Shown one piece after another: positions 51,009 through 60,193 of a stretch of DNA of 64,000 nucleotides. The notes under the pieces were generated by a model. That model was not told the origin of the DNA. It ran no database searches and was given only the letters and a program-made list of their open reading frames with translations. Both the position numbers and the translations under genes were made by a program. This stretch comes from Limnohabitans sp. 2KL-17 (GTDB taxonomy: Bacteria; Pseudomonadota; Gammaproteobacteria; Burkholderiales; Burkholderiaceae_C), in NCBI RefSeq assembly GCF_003063415.1, contig NZ_NESK01000017.1, positions 1 through 64,000 on the forward strand, read 5' to 3'. Within the stretch, counting starts at the first letter, position 1. Each line of letters begins with the position of its first letter.

Positions 51009-52877
51009 TCAGCGACCGAAACCTCGGCCACCGCCACCGCCACCATAGCCGCGGTTTCCACCACCGCCACCACCGCCGCCACCACCGCCACCACCGCCAC
51101 CACCGCCACCACGGCGGCGGTTGCCACTGGCCAGACTGTCGATGCTGGTACGAGTGGGGTCGGGTTGGCCGCTGGAGCGAACTGGATTGCGGTTGGGCAA
51201 ATCCAGGCGTGCAAATTGGGTGGTTTTCAAGGGATCAATGTGGCGTGGCAACTCGTCGCCATCACCGTGGCGGCTGTCTTGACCGCCGCCCTGACCTCCG
51301 CGTGCCTGATTTTGGCCACGTCCTTCGGGGCGCGGGCCGTTGTGGCGGGGAGCTGGACGACCTTGCCCATCACCACGGTTGTCAAAACGCGGGTCGCCCC
51401 GTTGTTCTTGACCGCGACCGCCGCCTTCGCGACCGCCTTCGCGGCGTCCATCGCCCTGGCCTTCAAAACGCGGACCTGCCGGGCCATTGCGGCGCGACGG
51501 CGCAGGGCCATTGCGCGATGGGCGGGCAGGGCCTTGGCCCTCGCCACGCGGCTGACGCGGGCCTTGACCGCCTGCGCCACCACCCACTGCGACCTTGTTG
51601 TCGCGGATGCGTTGCATCATGTCCTGGCGCGCGGCCTTGGCCGCTGCAGCCATCACATCGCGGCCTGGTGGCTTGCCTGCGCCACCCCAAAGGGTTTGGC
51701 GACCCATGGCGATGGGCTCTGCAATTTCACCTGAGTCGGGGCCAAAGCCTTCGAGCAACTGCACCGGAATTTCTTGCTTGGTGAAGCGTTCGATGTCCAT
51801 CATGAAGCCTTCTTCGTCCAGACAGACCAGGCTCACAGCTTCGCCGCTGGCGCCTGCTCGGCCGGTACGGCCAATGCGGTGCACATAGTCTTCAGAGACG
51901 TTGGGAATTTCGAAGTTCACCACGTGTGGCAAGTCTTCGATATCGATGCCGCGCGCAGCAATGTCTGTGGCCACCAGGGCGCGGATGTCGCCCAGTTTGA
52001 AACCGGCCAAAGCCTGTGTACGGGCAGTCTGGCTCTTGTTGCCGTGCAAGGCCATGGCCTTGACGCCGTTTTTGGTCAGGAAGTCGGCCACGTTGTTGGC
52101 GCCGAATTTGGTACGGGTGAAGACCAGCACCTGGCTCCAGTCGTGCTTTTGGATGATGTGCAGCAGCACGTCTTTTTTCTTGTTGCGGCCGACCGGGTGG
52201 ATCACCTGTGTGATGCGTTGCACCGTGGTGTTGCTGGGCGTGACCTGGATGCTCTGGGGGTTCTTGAGCAGGTTGCTGGCCAATTCGCGGATTTCATCGC
52301 TGAAGGTGGCCGAGAACAACAAGCTTTGCTTGTCTTTTGGCACCAGGGCCAACACCTTCTTCACATCGTGGATGAAGCCCATGTCCAGCATGCGATCAGC
52401 TTCGTCAAGGACCAGCATTTCGACGCTGGACAGGTCGAGGAAGCCCTGACCCTGCAGGTCGAGCAAGCGACCGGGGGTGGCCACCAGAATGTCCACGCCA
52501 CGTTTGATTTTGCTGATTTGCGGGTTCATGCCCACACCACCAAAGATCACGGTGGAATCGAGTTGCAGGTATTTGCCGTACTCACGCACCGACTCTTCGA
52601 CCTGGGCTGCCAGTTCTCGGGTGGGGGTCAAAACCAAAGCGCGGATGGCTTTGCCGCCGAAGCGGTTTTTCCCGGGCTCACTCAGGCTCAGCTTGTGCAG
52701 CATCGGCAGGGTGAAGGCAGCGGTTTTGCCTGTGCCTGTTTGTGCACCCGCCAGCAAGTCTTTTCCAGCCAGAACGGCTGGAATGGCTTGTGCCTGGATA
52801 GGTGTGGGGGTTTCGTAGCCGAGCTCGCGCACAGCTTGCATGAGGGCCGGGGCCAGATTCAATTCTTCAAAGTTCAT
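51009..52877 (-). CDS. rhlE: DEAD-box RNA helicase, RhlE-like
   Basis: 622 residues from ATG 52877. Q motif [14 protein letters not shown], motif [10 protein letters not shown], motif II DEAD in [15 protein letters not shown], motif III SAT in LFSATF, motif [12 protein letters not shown]. The C-terminal ~230 residues are Arg/Gly/Gln-rich with RGG-like units and end in an 18-Gly tract followed by [15 protein letters not shown]. Such tails bind RNA and promote condensates. RhlE acts in ribosome assembly and RNA turnover. The upstream in-frame Met adds 13 residues without conservation. Confidence 0.93.
   Translation of the reverse strand: MNFEELNLAPALMQAVRELGYETPTPIQAQAIPAVLAGKDLLAGAQTGTGKTAAFTLPMLHKLSLSEPGKNRFGGKAIRALVLTPTRELAAQVEESVREYGKYLQLDSTVIFGGVGMNPQISKIKRGVDILVATPGRLLDLQGQGFLDLSSVEMLVLDEADRMLDMGFIHDVKKVLALVPKDKQSLLFSATFSDEIRELASNLLKNPQSIQVTPSNTTVQRITQVIHPVGRNKKKDVLLHIIQKHDWSQVLVFTRTKFGANNVADFLTKNGVKAMALHGNKSQTARTQALAGFKLGDIRALVATDIAARGIDIEDLPHVVNFEIPNVSEDYVHRIGRTGRAGASGEAVSLVCLDEEGFMMDIERFTKQEIPVQLLEGFGPDSGEIAEPIAMGRQTLWGGAGKPPGRDVMAAAAKAARQDMMQRIRDNKVAVGGGAGGQGPRQPRGEGQGPARPSRNGPAPSRRNGPAGPRFEGQGDGRREGGREGGGRGQEQRGDPRFDNRGDGQGRPAPRHNGPRPEGRGQNQARGGQGGGQDSRHGDGDELPRHIDPLKTTQFARLDLPNRNPVRSSGQPDPTRTSIDSLASGNRRRGGGGGGGGGGGGGGGGGGNRGYGGGGGGRGFGR
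51057..51114. repeat. triplet microsatellite encoding poly-glycine
   Basis: An imperfect GGT/GGC array (plus-strand ACC/GCC) of 18 codons inside rhlE. Replication slippage would change the tail length in steps of one residue without a frameshift. Confidence 0.85.
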
Positions 52878-53252
52878 TTTTTCAGAGCGCCAAGTCCGGC
52901 GCAGGCATCGGCTCATTCAACTGCGGGTGGCAGTTACCAGTGTTGGCCGATATGTCTTACAGGGTGGGCATGGAAACCGCAGGCGCTTGTTTTGAGCATT
53001 GCCTGGGTCAGGCCCCAGCAGGAGTGCTGATGTTGCGGCAACTGGAGGCTGCAACGCGATGGATTGTCTCACAAGTCTTGCTTTGTGGATCATGGGCCAG
53101 AAGATCGGCCTTTTCCCACCAGCAACAGGGCTTGTTGCAAACAGCCTGACAAAGCCTCCGCGCTGCCAAACCAAGGCATGGGTTCAAACCCCAATTCAAA
53201 CCCGGGCACGCCCCTCTTAGACTGGGTGTCACTTCTTTATTGAGCTTTCAAC
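52878..53252. other. 375-base intergenic region, nothing clear
   Basis: Divergent gap between rhlE and the Bug-type receptor gene. Short open frames exist on both strands but none has a convincing ribosome site or family pattern. Promoters for both genes must lie here; I could not place them reliably. Confidence 0.5.
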
Positions 53253-54251
53253 ATGACCTACCGTCCAGACCGCCGTTCCTTTTTGCAAGCCACCGCTTGG
53301 GCTGCCGCCACTGTGGCTGCCAGCAGCCCCTTGAGCCAAGCCTGGGCCCAGACAAAGTGGCCTGCCAAACCCATCAGGATCATCGTGGCCTTTCCGCCCG
53401 GGGGCCTGACCGATGCCTTGGCACGCAGTTATGGTGAACACTTGTCCAGCAAACTGGGCGTGCCCGTGGTGATCGAGAACAAACCCGGGGCAGGGGCCAT
53501 CATCGGTATCGACGCGGCCGCCAAATCGCCCGCAGACGGCTACACGCTGGTCATGAGCACCTCGGGCACTTTCTGGCAAAACCGTATTTTGTATTCCAAG
53601 CTGCCCTACAACCTCGACAAAGATTTGACGCCCGTCACCGTGTTCCCATCGGGGCCGCTGGTGGTCGGCATCAACGAGAAAATCCCGGCTACCAACATGG
53701 CCGAATTTGTGGCATGGGCCAAAAAGAACCCCACCTCCATGGGCACTTATGCGCCAGGCTCTTACCCGCACATGGTGGCCGACCAGACCAACCGCGTCCA
53801 TGGCACCCAAATCCAGTCGGTGCACTACCGGGGCGAAGCCCCCATGTGGCTCGATGTGGCCTCGGGCCAGTCGCAAATCGCGGTGGGCAGTTTCCTGGCC
53901 TTCAATGCCGTGGCCTCTCGCGGTGTGCGGCCAATTGGCGTGACCGGCAGCTACCGCTCGCCCAAGCTGCCCAATGTGCCCACCCTCATGGAGCAAGGCG
54001 ACACGGCCAAACTGGTCACCCTCGAAGGCGGTCTGCCATTGATGGCGCCCGGCGGGACGCCCGAAGCGGTGCTGAAACTGCTGGCCGACGAAGCCGTGGC
54101 CTGGTCCAACACCGACAAGGCCGCCAAGCTGCGCGAAACCTTTGCCATCCCCAATAAGCCCAAAAACCTGGTGGCCACGCGAAAGGACTGGGAGACTGAA
54201 GTGCCCGTCTGGATCAAACTGGCGGTGGATCTGGGGATCAAGCTGGACTGA
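53253..54251 (+). CDS. Bug-family tripartite-tricarboxylate receptor
   Basis: A 332-residue periplasmic binding protein. Twin-arginine signal RPDRRSFLQATAWAAATVAA, cleavage near AWAQ. Mature start WPAKPIRIIVAFPPGGLTD is the Bug hallmark; GVPVVIENKPGAGAIIGID and the Asp/Gly loop follow. Such receptors bind carboxylates and feed TctAB permeases or signal alone; no tctA or tctB is nearby, as is usual for orphan Bug proteins in Burkholderiales. Confidence 0.92.
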   Translation: MTYRPDRRSFLQATAWAAATVAASSPLSQAWAQTKWPAKPIRIIVAFPPGGLTDALARSYGEHLSSKLGVPVVIENKPGAGAIIGIDAAAKSPADGYTLVMSTSGTFWQNRILYSKLPYNLDKDLTPVTVFPSGPLVVGINEKIPATNMAEFVAWAKKNPTSMGTYAPGSYPHMVADQTNRVHGTQIQSVHYRGEAPMWLDVASGQSQIAVGSFLAFNAVASRGVRPIGVTGSYRSPKLPNVPTLMEQGDTAKLVTLEGGLPLMAPGGTPEAVLKLLADEAVAWSNTDKAAKLRETFAIPNKPKNLVATRKDWETEVPVWIKLAVDLGIKLD

Positions 54252-54274
54252 GCCTGCTGGGGGCGCACCCACTC

Positions 54275-54308
54275 AAAGCCCCGGCATTGATTGAACTGCC
54301 GGGGCTTT
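54275..54308 (+). terminator. rho-independent terminator
   Basis: AAAGCCCCGGCA and TGCCGGGGCTTT form a perfect 12-bp stem around ten bases after the Bug gene. The flanking A and T stretches are short. It also marks the boundary to the restriction island. Confidence 0.75.
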
Positions 54309-54364
54309 CGTCCATTTGAACCCTAGAATGGACGACTAAGTTCTAAAAAAATGCCCGCAGCGCA

Positions 54365-57196
54365 ATGACCCCCGAAACCAAAGCCCGAGTTCAGATTGAC
54401 CAGCTATTGCAAGCCGCAGGTTGGCACGTTTGCAATGTTGACCAAGTCAACCTGCATGCGGCGCAGGGCGTGGCCATTCGGGAGTTTCCGCTCAACACTG
54501 GCCACGGCTTTGCCGATTACCTGCTGTATGTGAACGGCAAGGCCTGCGGCGTGATCGAGGCCAAAAAAGAAGGCGTTACCCTCAAAGGCGTTGAGGCGCA
54601 GTCAGAGCGTTATGCCCAGGGCCTGCCCGCTAGCTTGCCCGCTTGGCGCAGGCCCTTGCCGTTTTTGTTTGAGTCCACCGGGGTAGAAACCCAATTCACC
54701 AATGGGCTGGACCCGCAACCCCGCTCGCGCCGGGTGTTCGCTTTTTTCAGGCCCGAGCTGTTGGCGCAGTGGCTCAGCAGCGCAGCGCCTGCCTCGCCCA
54801 ACTTGGTGGCCGTGGGCACCTGGCCTGCCAACGAAGAAAGCCCACCGGCCTACACACCCACCGGTACCTTTTTGGCCCGCATGCAGCACCTGCCGCAGCT
54901 GGTCACCCAATGGGGCCAGGGCGGCGCCAACTACCAGCTGTGGCCGGCGCAAATCACTGCAGTGCAAAACCTCGAAAAAAGCTTGGCCGCCAACAAACCC
55001 AAAGCCCTGATCCAAATGGCCACGGGCAGCGGCAAAACCTTTACCGCCATCAGCTTCATTTACCGTCTCATCAAGTTTGGTGGTGCGCGGCGGGTGCTGT
55101 TTTTGGTGGACCGTGGCAACCTGGGCCGTCAAACCAAAAAAGAGTTTGACCAATACGCCAGTCCCTACAACAGCTACAAGTTTGGTGAAGAGTTCATCGT
55201 GCAGCACCTGCAAGGCAGCCAGGTGGACACCAGCGCCCGCGTGGTCATTTGCACCATCCAGCGCATGTTCAGTTTGCTCAAAGGCAAAGAGCTGCCGCCC
55301 GAGGCCGACGAAGAAAGCACCGAGGGGCTGGAGAGCCTGTTCAAAGACCCCGAGCCCCTGCGCTACAACCCGGCCTTTCCCATCGAGCTGTTTGACATTG
55401 TGGTCACCGACGAAGCGCACCGCAGCATCTACAACCTGTGGCGCCAAGTGCTGGAGTATTACGACGCCTACTTGGTGGGCCTGACCGCCACGCCTAACAA
55501 ACAAACCTTTGGCTTCTTCAACCAAAACCTGGTGATGGAATACGGCCACACCCAGGCCGTGGCCGATGGGGTGAACGTGAATTACGACGTGTACCGCATC
55601 CAAACCGAAGTGACCGAACGCGGTGCCAAGGTGGAAAAAGGCTTTTGGCTGGAAACCGTGGACAAAGCCACCCGCCGCAAAAGCGCTTGGCAGCTGGACG
55701 AAGACTTTGAATACGACCCCAACGAGCTCGACCGCAGCGTGCAAACGCCGGACCAAATTCGCAAAGTCATCACCACCTTTCGCGACAAGTTGCCCACCGA
55801 GATATTCCCCGGCCGCACCGAAGTGCCCAAGACGCTGATCTTTGCCAAAGACGACAACCACGCTGAAAAGATTGTGGAAATCCTGCGTGAAGAATTTGGC
55901 AAAGGCAACGAGTTTGCGCAAAAGATCACCTACCGCAGTACCCACACCAGTGGCACCAAGCCCGAAGACTTGATCAGCGCCTTTAGAAACAGCTACTTTC
56001 CGCGCGTGGCCGTGACGGTGGACATGATCGCCACCGGCACCGACATCAAGCCTGTGGAAATTGTCATGTTCATGCGCAGCGTCAAAAGCCGCAGCTTCTT
56101 TGAGCAAATGAAAGGCCGTGGCGTGCGCGTGTGCAACAGCGCCGACCTGCAAGCCGTGACGCCCGACGCCAAAGTGAAAGACCACTTTGTCATCGTTGAC
56201 GCCGTGGGCGTGTGCGAGCGCGACAAAACCGACAGCCGCCCCATGGACACGAAGAAAACCGTGCCCCTGGACAAACTGCTGCAAGCCGTGAGCTTGGGCA
56301 ACGTAGAAGACGAAGTGCTGAGCAGCGTGGCCGCCAGGTTGGCCCGGCTGGATAAAGACCTGAGCCCGGCCGACCACGCCAAAGTGGTGGAGATAAGCGG
56401 CGGCAAAAGCCTGCGCGACCTGGCCAGCGGCATTGTGCAAGCGCTGAATGTGGATGACGACACATCGCCCTTTGAGGCTGAGGCCAAAAAGGTGGAGGCC
56501 GCCAAACCCTTTGCCAACCCCGCGCTGCGTGCCTTGATCTTGCAACTGCGCCAAAAGGCCGACCAAGTGGTGGACATCGTCACCCAAGACGAACTGCTGC
56601 ACGCCGGCTTTAGCGAAGACGCCAGCGAACGCGCCAAAGGCCTGGTGCAAAGCTTTGAAGCCTTCATTGCACAGCACAAGGACGAAATTACCGCGCTGCA
56701 AATTTTGTACAACCGCCCCAGCCGCGCCCCGCTGAGCTACAAAGACATCAAAGCCCTGGCCGATGCGCTGCACGCGCCGCCGCACCTGCTGGACGAGAGC
56801 CAGCTTTGGCAAGCCTATGCCGCGCTGAACAAAACCAAGGTGAAAGGCACCAGCCAACGCCGCCTGCTGACCGACCTGGTCAGCCTGGTGCGCTTTGCCA
56901 TGCAGCAAGACAACGAACTGGTGCCCTACCCCGAGCGGGTGCAAAACAACTACAAAGCCTGGCTGGCCCAACTCGCTTCCGTTCGGGCTGAGCCTGTCGA
57001 AGCCATCTTCACCCCCGAACAACTGCACTGGCTAGAAATGATCCGCGACCACATCGCCGCGAACCTGGGCATTGAGCCCGATGACTTTGAATACGCCCCC
57101 TTCAACAGCGAAGGCGGCCTGGGCAAAGTGCACCAGCTGTTTGGTGCGGAGCTGTCGCAGGTGATTGAAGCGATGAACCGGGAGTTGGTGGCGTGA
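54365..57196 (+). CDS. hsdR: type I restriction enzyme R subunit
   Basis: 943 residues. PD-(D/E)xK nuclease: Asp51 (FADYLLYVNG), Glu65 and Lys67 (VIEAKK). Helicase/translocase: Walker A ATGSGKT at 219-225, DEAH at 349-352, LTATP, and the late motif EQMKGRGVRV. A C-terminal helical region (about 780-940) contacts the methyltransferase. It cuts DNA after ATP-driven translocation once the S-M complex finds an unmethylated site. A dispersed-repeat-like insert encodes SVRAEPVEA near residues 872-880. No hsdM is adjacent; hsdS follows. Confidence 0.93.
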   Translation: MTPETKARVQIDQLLQAAGWHVCNVDQVNLHAAQGVAIREFPLNTGHGFADYLLYVNGKACGVIEAKKEGVTLKGVEAQSERYAQGLPASLPAWRRPLPFLFESTGVETQFTNGLDPQPRSRRVFAFFRPELLAQWLSSAAPASPNLVAVGTWPANEESPPAYTPTGTFLARMQHLPQLVTQWGQGGANYQLWPAQITAVQNLEKSLAANKPKALIQMATGSGKTFTAISFIYRLIKFGGARRVLFLVDRGNLGRQTKKEFDQYASPYNSYKFGEEFIVQHLQGSQVDTSARVVICTIQRMFSLLKGKELPPEADEESTEGLESLFKDPEPLRYNPAFPIELFDIVVTDEAHRSIYNLWRQVLEYYDAYLVGLTATPNKQTFGFFNQNLVMEYGHTQAVADGVNVNYDVYRIQTEVTERGAKVEKGFWLETVDKATRRKSAWQLDEDFEYDPNELDRSVQTPDQIRKVITTFRDKLPTEIFPGRTEVPKTLIFAKDDNHAEKIVEILREEFGKGNEFAQKITYRSTHTSGTKPEDLISAFRNSYFPRVAVTVDMIATGTDIKPVEIVMFMRSVKSRSFFEQMKGRGVRVCNSADLQAVTPDAKVKDHFVIVDAVGVCERDKTDSRPMDTKKTVPLDKLLQAVSLGNVEDEVLSSVAARLARLDKDLSPADHAKVVEISGGKSLRDLASGIVQALNVDDDTSPFEAEAKKVEAAKPFANPALRALILQLRQKADQVVDIVTQDELLHAGFSEDASERAKGLVQSFEAFIAQHKDEITALQILYNRPSRAPLSYKDIKALADALHAPPHLLDESQLWQAYAALNKTKVKGTSQRRLLTDLVSLVRFAMQQDNELVPYPERVQNNYKAWLAQLASVRAEPVEAIFTPEQLHWLEMIRDHIAANLGIEPDDFEYAPFNSEGGLGKVHQLFGAELSQVIEAMNRELVA
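56979..57001. repeat. REP-like quasi-palindromic element in hsdR
   Basis: The segment CCGTTCGGGCTGAGCCTG continuing with TCGAA is quasi-palindromic (TTCG/CGAA and GGCT/AGCC arms). From general familiarity this sequence and its peptide VRAEPVEA recur across many betaproteobacterial genomes, usually between genes. Here it is read in frame within the C-terminal region of HsdR. Confidence 0.6.
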
Positions 57197-57251
57197 GCGG
57201 CGGGTTAATCGGGTGTTTTGCTGCCTTTGCTTTAGTAACTGACGAAATGGC

Positions 57252-57345
57252 AGGGACCAAGCAGGGACCAAGTAGGGACCAAGCATTTACCTCACAAAAG
57301 CACCAAGTTGGCACCAAGTCAGGCATTAAGTGGGGACCAAGTCAG
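57252..57345. repeat. 11-bp direct repeats between hsdR and hsdS
   Basis: AGGGACCAAGY occurs three times in tandem (57252-57284), and the ACCAAG core recurs at 57302, 57313 and 57336, mostly at 11-base spacing. The array fills much of the 196-base gap between the two genes. It may be a slippage or recombination site, or the relic of a leader sequence. Confidence 0.75.
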
Positions 57346-57392
57346 ACGGGCCATGAATGGGCCACAAAGGGGCCAAAGGGGCCACAAACGCC

Positions 57393-58742
57393 ATGACTCA
57401 AATGGTTCGCCTGGGCGACGTGGCTCATATCAATCCGCGTTTCGACAAATCTTCATTGGCTGACGATGTGCCAGTGTCGTTTGTGCAAATGGCCTCGGTT
57501 GGTGCAGCTGACGGCAAGATCAATGTGTCCATTGTTCGCCCGTTTTCAGAGGTCAAGAAGGGCAGTTACACCCCATTCAAAGATGGCGATGTGCTCTTTG
57601 CCAAAGTGACCCCCTGCATGGAAAACGGCAAGATGGCCGTGGCCCGTGGGTTGAAGAATGGCGTGGGCTTTGGCTCATCCGAGTTTCATGTCTTACGCCC
57701 ATCGGACCAAGTGGATGCGAAGTACCTGTATTACTTCGTGTCGTCTCAAGCCTTTCGCAAAGAAGCCGCAGGTCACATGACAGGTGCGGTGGGCTTGCGC
57801 CGTGTGCCAGCCGCTTTCTTGGCAGATGCAGAGTTACCGTTGGTGCCGCTGGATGAACAGCGCCGCATCGTCGCTGAAATCGAAAAGCAGTTTTCCCGCC
57901 TCGACGAAGCCGTCGCCAACCTCCGGCGCGTCAAAGCCAACCTCAAACGCTACAAAGCCTCCGTCCTAAAAGCCGCCGTCGAAGGCCGCCTCGTCGAAAC
58001 CGAATCCAGCATCGCCCAACGCGAAGGCCGAAGCTTTGAGACAGGCGAACAGCTTTTGCAGCGGATTCTTGACGAGCGGAGGGCGAAGGGCGTAGGGATA
58101 GGAAAGTACAAAGAGCCTGCACCTTTGGACACTCAAAATTTGAAAAATCTTCCTGATGGGTGGACTTGGGCTACTGTTGAAATGGTTTGTGACGCAATCG
58201 TGGATTGTCCCCACAGCACTGCAAAGTTTCAAACGCACGGGTACCCATGCGTAGATACCACTTGGATGACTACTGAGGGGTTAGCACAAGAGCGTGCGCG
58301 GTTTGTCGACGAAGCAACTTACAACGACCGGATATCACGGCTGGCTCCAAAGACCGGTGACATAGTGTTTGCTCGCGAAGGCACTATCGGTACGGCTGTA
58401 CTCATCCCTGATCGAATGGCTCCGTGTCTCGGGCAGCGCGTCATGCTATTGCGCACATCATCTGATTATTTAAATGGTTTGCTGGTTCATGTTTTGCACT
58501 CCGAAATCGTCAAGGTTCAATATCGAAGTCAAGCACTCGGTAGCACAGTGGCTCACATCAATGTGGGTGATGTAAAGCGCTTCGCAGTGCCTGTACCACC
58601 TGCAAGTGAGCAAGCCCGAATCGTTGCTGAAGTCGATCGCCACCTGTCCATCATCCGCGAAGTAGAAGCCGAAGTTGACATCAACCTTAAACGGGCGCTG
58701 GCGTTGCGGCAGGCGATATTGAGCAAGCAATTTAGCGTGTAG
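57393..58742 (+). CDS. hsdS: type I restriction specificity subunit
   Basis: 449 residues with the two-TRD architecture. TRD1 spans about 1-145 and is followed by the conserved helix VPLDEQRRIVAEIEKQFSRLDEAVANLRRVKANLKRYKASVLKAAVEGRL. TRD2 covers about 250-400 and is followed by VPPASEQARIVAEVDRHLSIIREVEAEVDINLKRALALRQAILSKQF. Each TRD reads half of a bipartite target. The 3' half has lower GC than the 5' half, suggesting TRD exchange. ATG 57393 is chosen over 57357 because the extra residues are translated repeat. Confidence 0.9.
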   Translation: MTQMVRLGDVAHINPRFDKSSLADDVPVSFVQMASVGAADGKINVSIVRPFSEVKKGSYTPFKDGDVLFAKVTPCMENGKMAVARGLKNGVGFGSSEFHVLRPSDQVDAKYLYYFVSSQAFRKEAAGHMTGAVGLRRVPAAFLADAELPLVPLDEQRRIVAEIEKQFSRLDEAVANLRRVKANLKRYKASVLKAAVEGRLVETESSIAQREGRSFETGEQLLQRILDERRAKGVGIGKYKEPAPLDTQNLKNLPDGWTWATVEMVCDAIVDCPHSTAKFQTHGYPCVDTTWMTTEGLAQERARFVDEATYNDRISRLAPKTGDIVFAREGTIGTAVLIPDRMAPCLGQRVMLLRTSSDYLNGLLVHVLHSEIVKVQYRSQALGSTVAHINVGDVKRFAVPVPPASEQARIVAEVDRHLSIIREVEAEVDINLKRALALRQAILSKQFSV

Positions 58743-58751
58743 GGAGAAAAA

Positions 58752-59654
58752 ATGACAAGGCAAGCGAAGTTCTATCTTGGAAGGGTACGCAAGCGTGGTG
58801 AATTAACTACGGAAAAAATTGTTGAGGCTATGCGTGAGCCCGCGACGATCGAATACCGAGGGACTCGTTACAGCTTCATCGACTTTCAATCTTTCGGTGC
58901 ACCAGGACAGGAAACGGGGTTTTACGCAAAGATTGCTAAATATCGACAGGTAGGCGCAGTAGAGGTGGTCAAAGAGGAGCAGCATGCATCTGCTGCTGCA
59001 GCGGTGCCCTATTTGATTGATGTTTCCAGCCCGTTCGTATACCTACCCGGTTTTAGTGGCTTGGCATACCGCCATATCTGGAATAGTTTCCCTAGCGAGC
59101 AGTTCGAAAAGGTGTTTAGGGATCTGGTGGAAGCCAAGTATCAAAATTTCTTTGTCGGTTGCGACATAGAGCCAATTGCAGATCTGCGTACCTTTGTCTC
59201 TCGACTTTCAGGCTTGAGTGTGATCACGGAATTGCAAGCGTCTATTTTTCCTCCTAACCCATTGTTTGGTCCTTGTTGGAAATCGCTGAGTGAATACTTG
59301 CGAAAGCGCAAGCTCACAGAGGCGGTGATCAAAGAGGAAGGGCCACAGGGCATTGAAACCAAACTGCCTGAAATTGCAAAGGCTGTTCTCGCTGACTTGC
59401 CACCAGCCGACCTACTTGAATTGATGGAGCCGCTGTTAGATGGGTTGGGTGATGCGGCGTTGCTCATGGCAGCGGACGGTTACGGACGTGCGCGGGTAAA
59501 GGGGCTGGAGCATGGTCGACTAGTCATTATTCGAACCAGCGAAAACCAGAAAAGTTTCCTTTTCGAGGGTGATCCTGAGCCTAGACGACTTTTCGATCAT
59601 GCATTTGAAGCGTTTCAGAAAATTAACGACGAGCGTGGCTTGGAGCATCCATGA
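58752..59654 (+). CDS. unknown soluble protein in the restriction island
   Basis: 300 residues, not recognised. N-terminal basic strand region (MTRQAKFYLGRVRKRGEL), then YSFIDFQSFGAPGQETGFYAKIAKY and VEVVKEEQHASAAAAVPYLID; the C-terminus has AADGYGRARVKGLEHGRL. No membrane segment, nuclease or nucleotide motif is evident. It begins nine bases after hsdS behind a GGAG site, and its stop overlaps the ATG of the membrane gene (ATGA). It looks like the sensor or cytosolic half of a two-gene unit (inference). Base composition is lower in GC than hsdR. Confidence 0.75.
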   Translation: MTRQAKFYLGRVRKRGELTTEKIVEAMREPATIEYRGTRYSFIDFQSFGAPGQETGFYAKIAKYRQVGAVEVVKEEQHASAAAAVPYLIDVSSPFVYLPGFSGLAYRHIWNSFPSEQFEKVFRDLVEAKYQNFFVGCDIEPIADLRTFVSRLSGLSVITELQASIFPPNPLFGPCWKSLSEYLRKRKLTEAVIKEEGPQGIETKLPEIAKAVLADLPPADLLELMEPLLDGLGDAALLMAADGYGRARVKGLEHGRLVIIRTSENQKSFLFEGDPEPRRLFDHAFEAFQKINDERGLEHP

Positions 59655-60112
59655 GCCGAATCACAGATTTTTTGCGTTCTGTTTTCGTTTCGCCGGAGCT
59701 GCTCTTCGCTTTGGTGCCGCTCGCCATTTATGCATACGAACCAATGTGGGCCGATATGCTGCACAAGCCTATGAGTGATTCGGTTGGCTGGGGTCTTTCA
59801 GCAGCGGGTCTGTCGATTGGAATGCTTGCCTTTAGCTACAAGGAAGCCTTTGATCTTCTTTCGTTAAGTGGGGGGCGGAAAGTGTTGATCGAGTGGCCGG
59901 ACTATCCAAAACTGAAAGTGCGAGTTTTGATTGCATTTGGATGGTGTGTGCTGGGGTCTATTGCATGTATTTGTGCAACGTGGATGGTTGCTAAGGCATT
60001 TCAGCCCTTGCTTGGAATTACGCTCTTGATCAGCGGAATTTTTTCAGCTGCGACGGCAACAGCAACTATTGCACTTGCGCGGTTTTCACTGCGCGAATTG
60101 CTTGGCGAATGA
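59651..60112 (+). CDS. unknown membrane protein, four segments
   Basis: A 153-residue integral membrane protein. Hydrophobic segments at about 14-30, 45-63, 92-112 and 117-142; a conserved-looking middle loop FSYKEAFDLLSLSGGRKVLIEWP faces the cytosol by the positive-inside rule. The family is not recognised. Coupled by ATGA to the soluble partner. In a defence island such pairs are often sensor plus membrane effector, but nothing here proves it. Confidence 0.7.
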   Translation: MSRITDFLRSVFVSPELLFALVPLAIYAYEPMWADMLHKPMSDSVGWGLSAAGLSIGMLAFSYKEAFDLLSLSGGRKVLIEWPDYPKLKVRVLIAFGWCVLGSIACICATWMVAKAFQPLLGITLLISGIFSAATATATIALARFSLRELLGE

Positions 60113-60193
60113 TTGGAGACATTGAGTGACTCTGGGCAGAGAGACAGCGCTGCTCAGAATACACAAATTTGATTTGACATTAAGAGGATAAAA

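Noticed and set aside
51774..53030. 418-residue plus-strand ORF
   Set aside because: Antisense to rhlE, no family features.
54602..57028. 808-residue minus-strand ORF
   Set aside because: Antisense shadow of hsdR; repetitive hydrophobic/His composition, no domain.
57252..57345. CRISPR-like short repeats
   Set aside because: Units are 11 bases with no spacers of constant length and no cas genes nearby.
57193..57396. 67-residue ORF between hsdR and hsdS
   Set aside because: It is the translated repeat array overlapping the hsdR end, without its own ribosome site.
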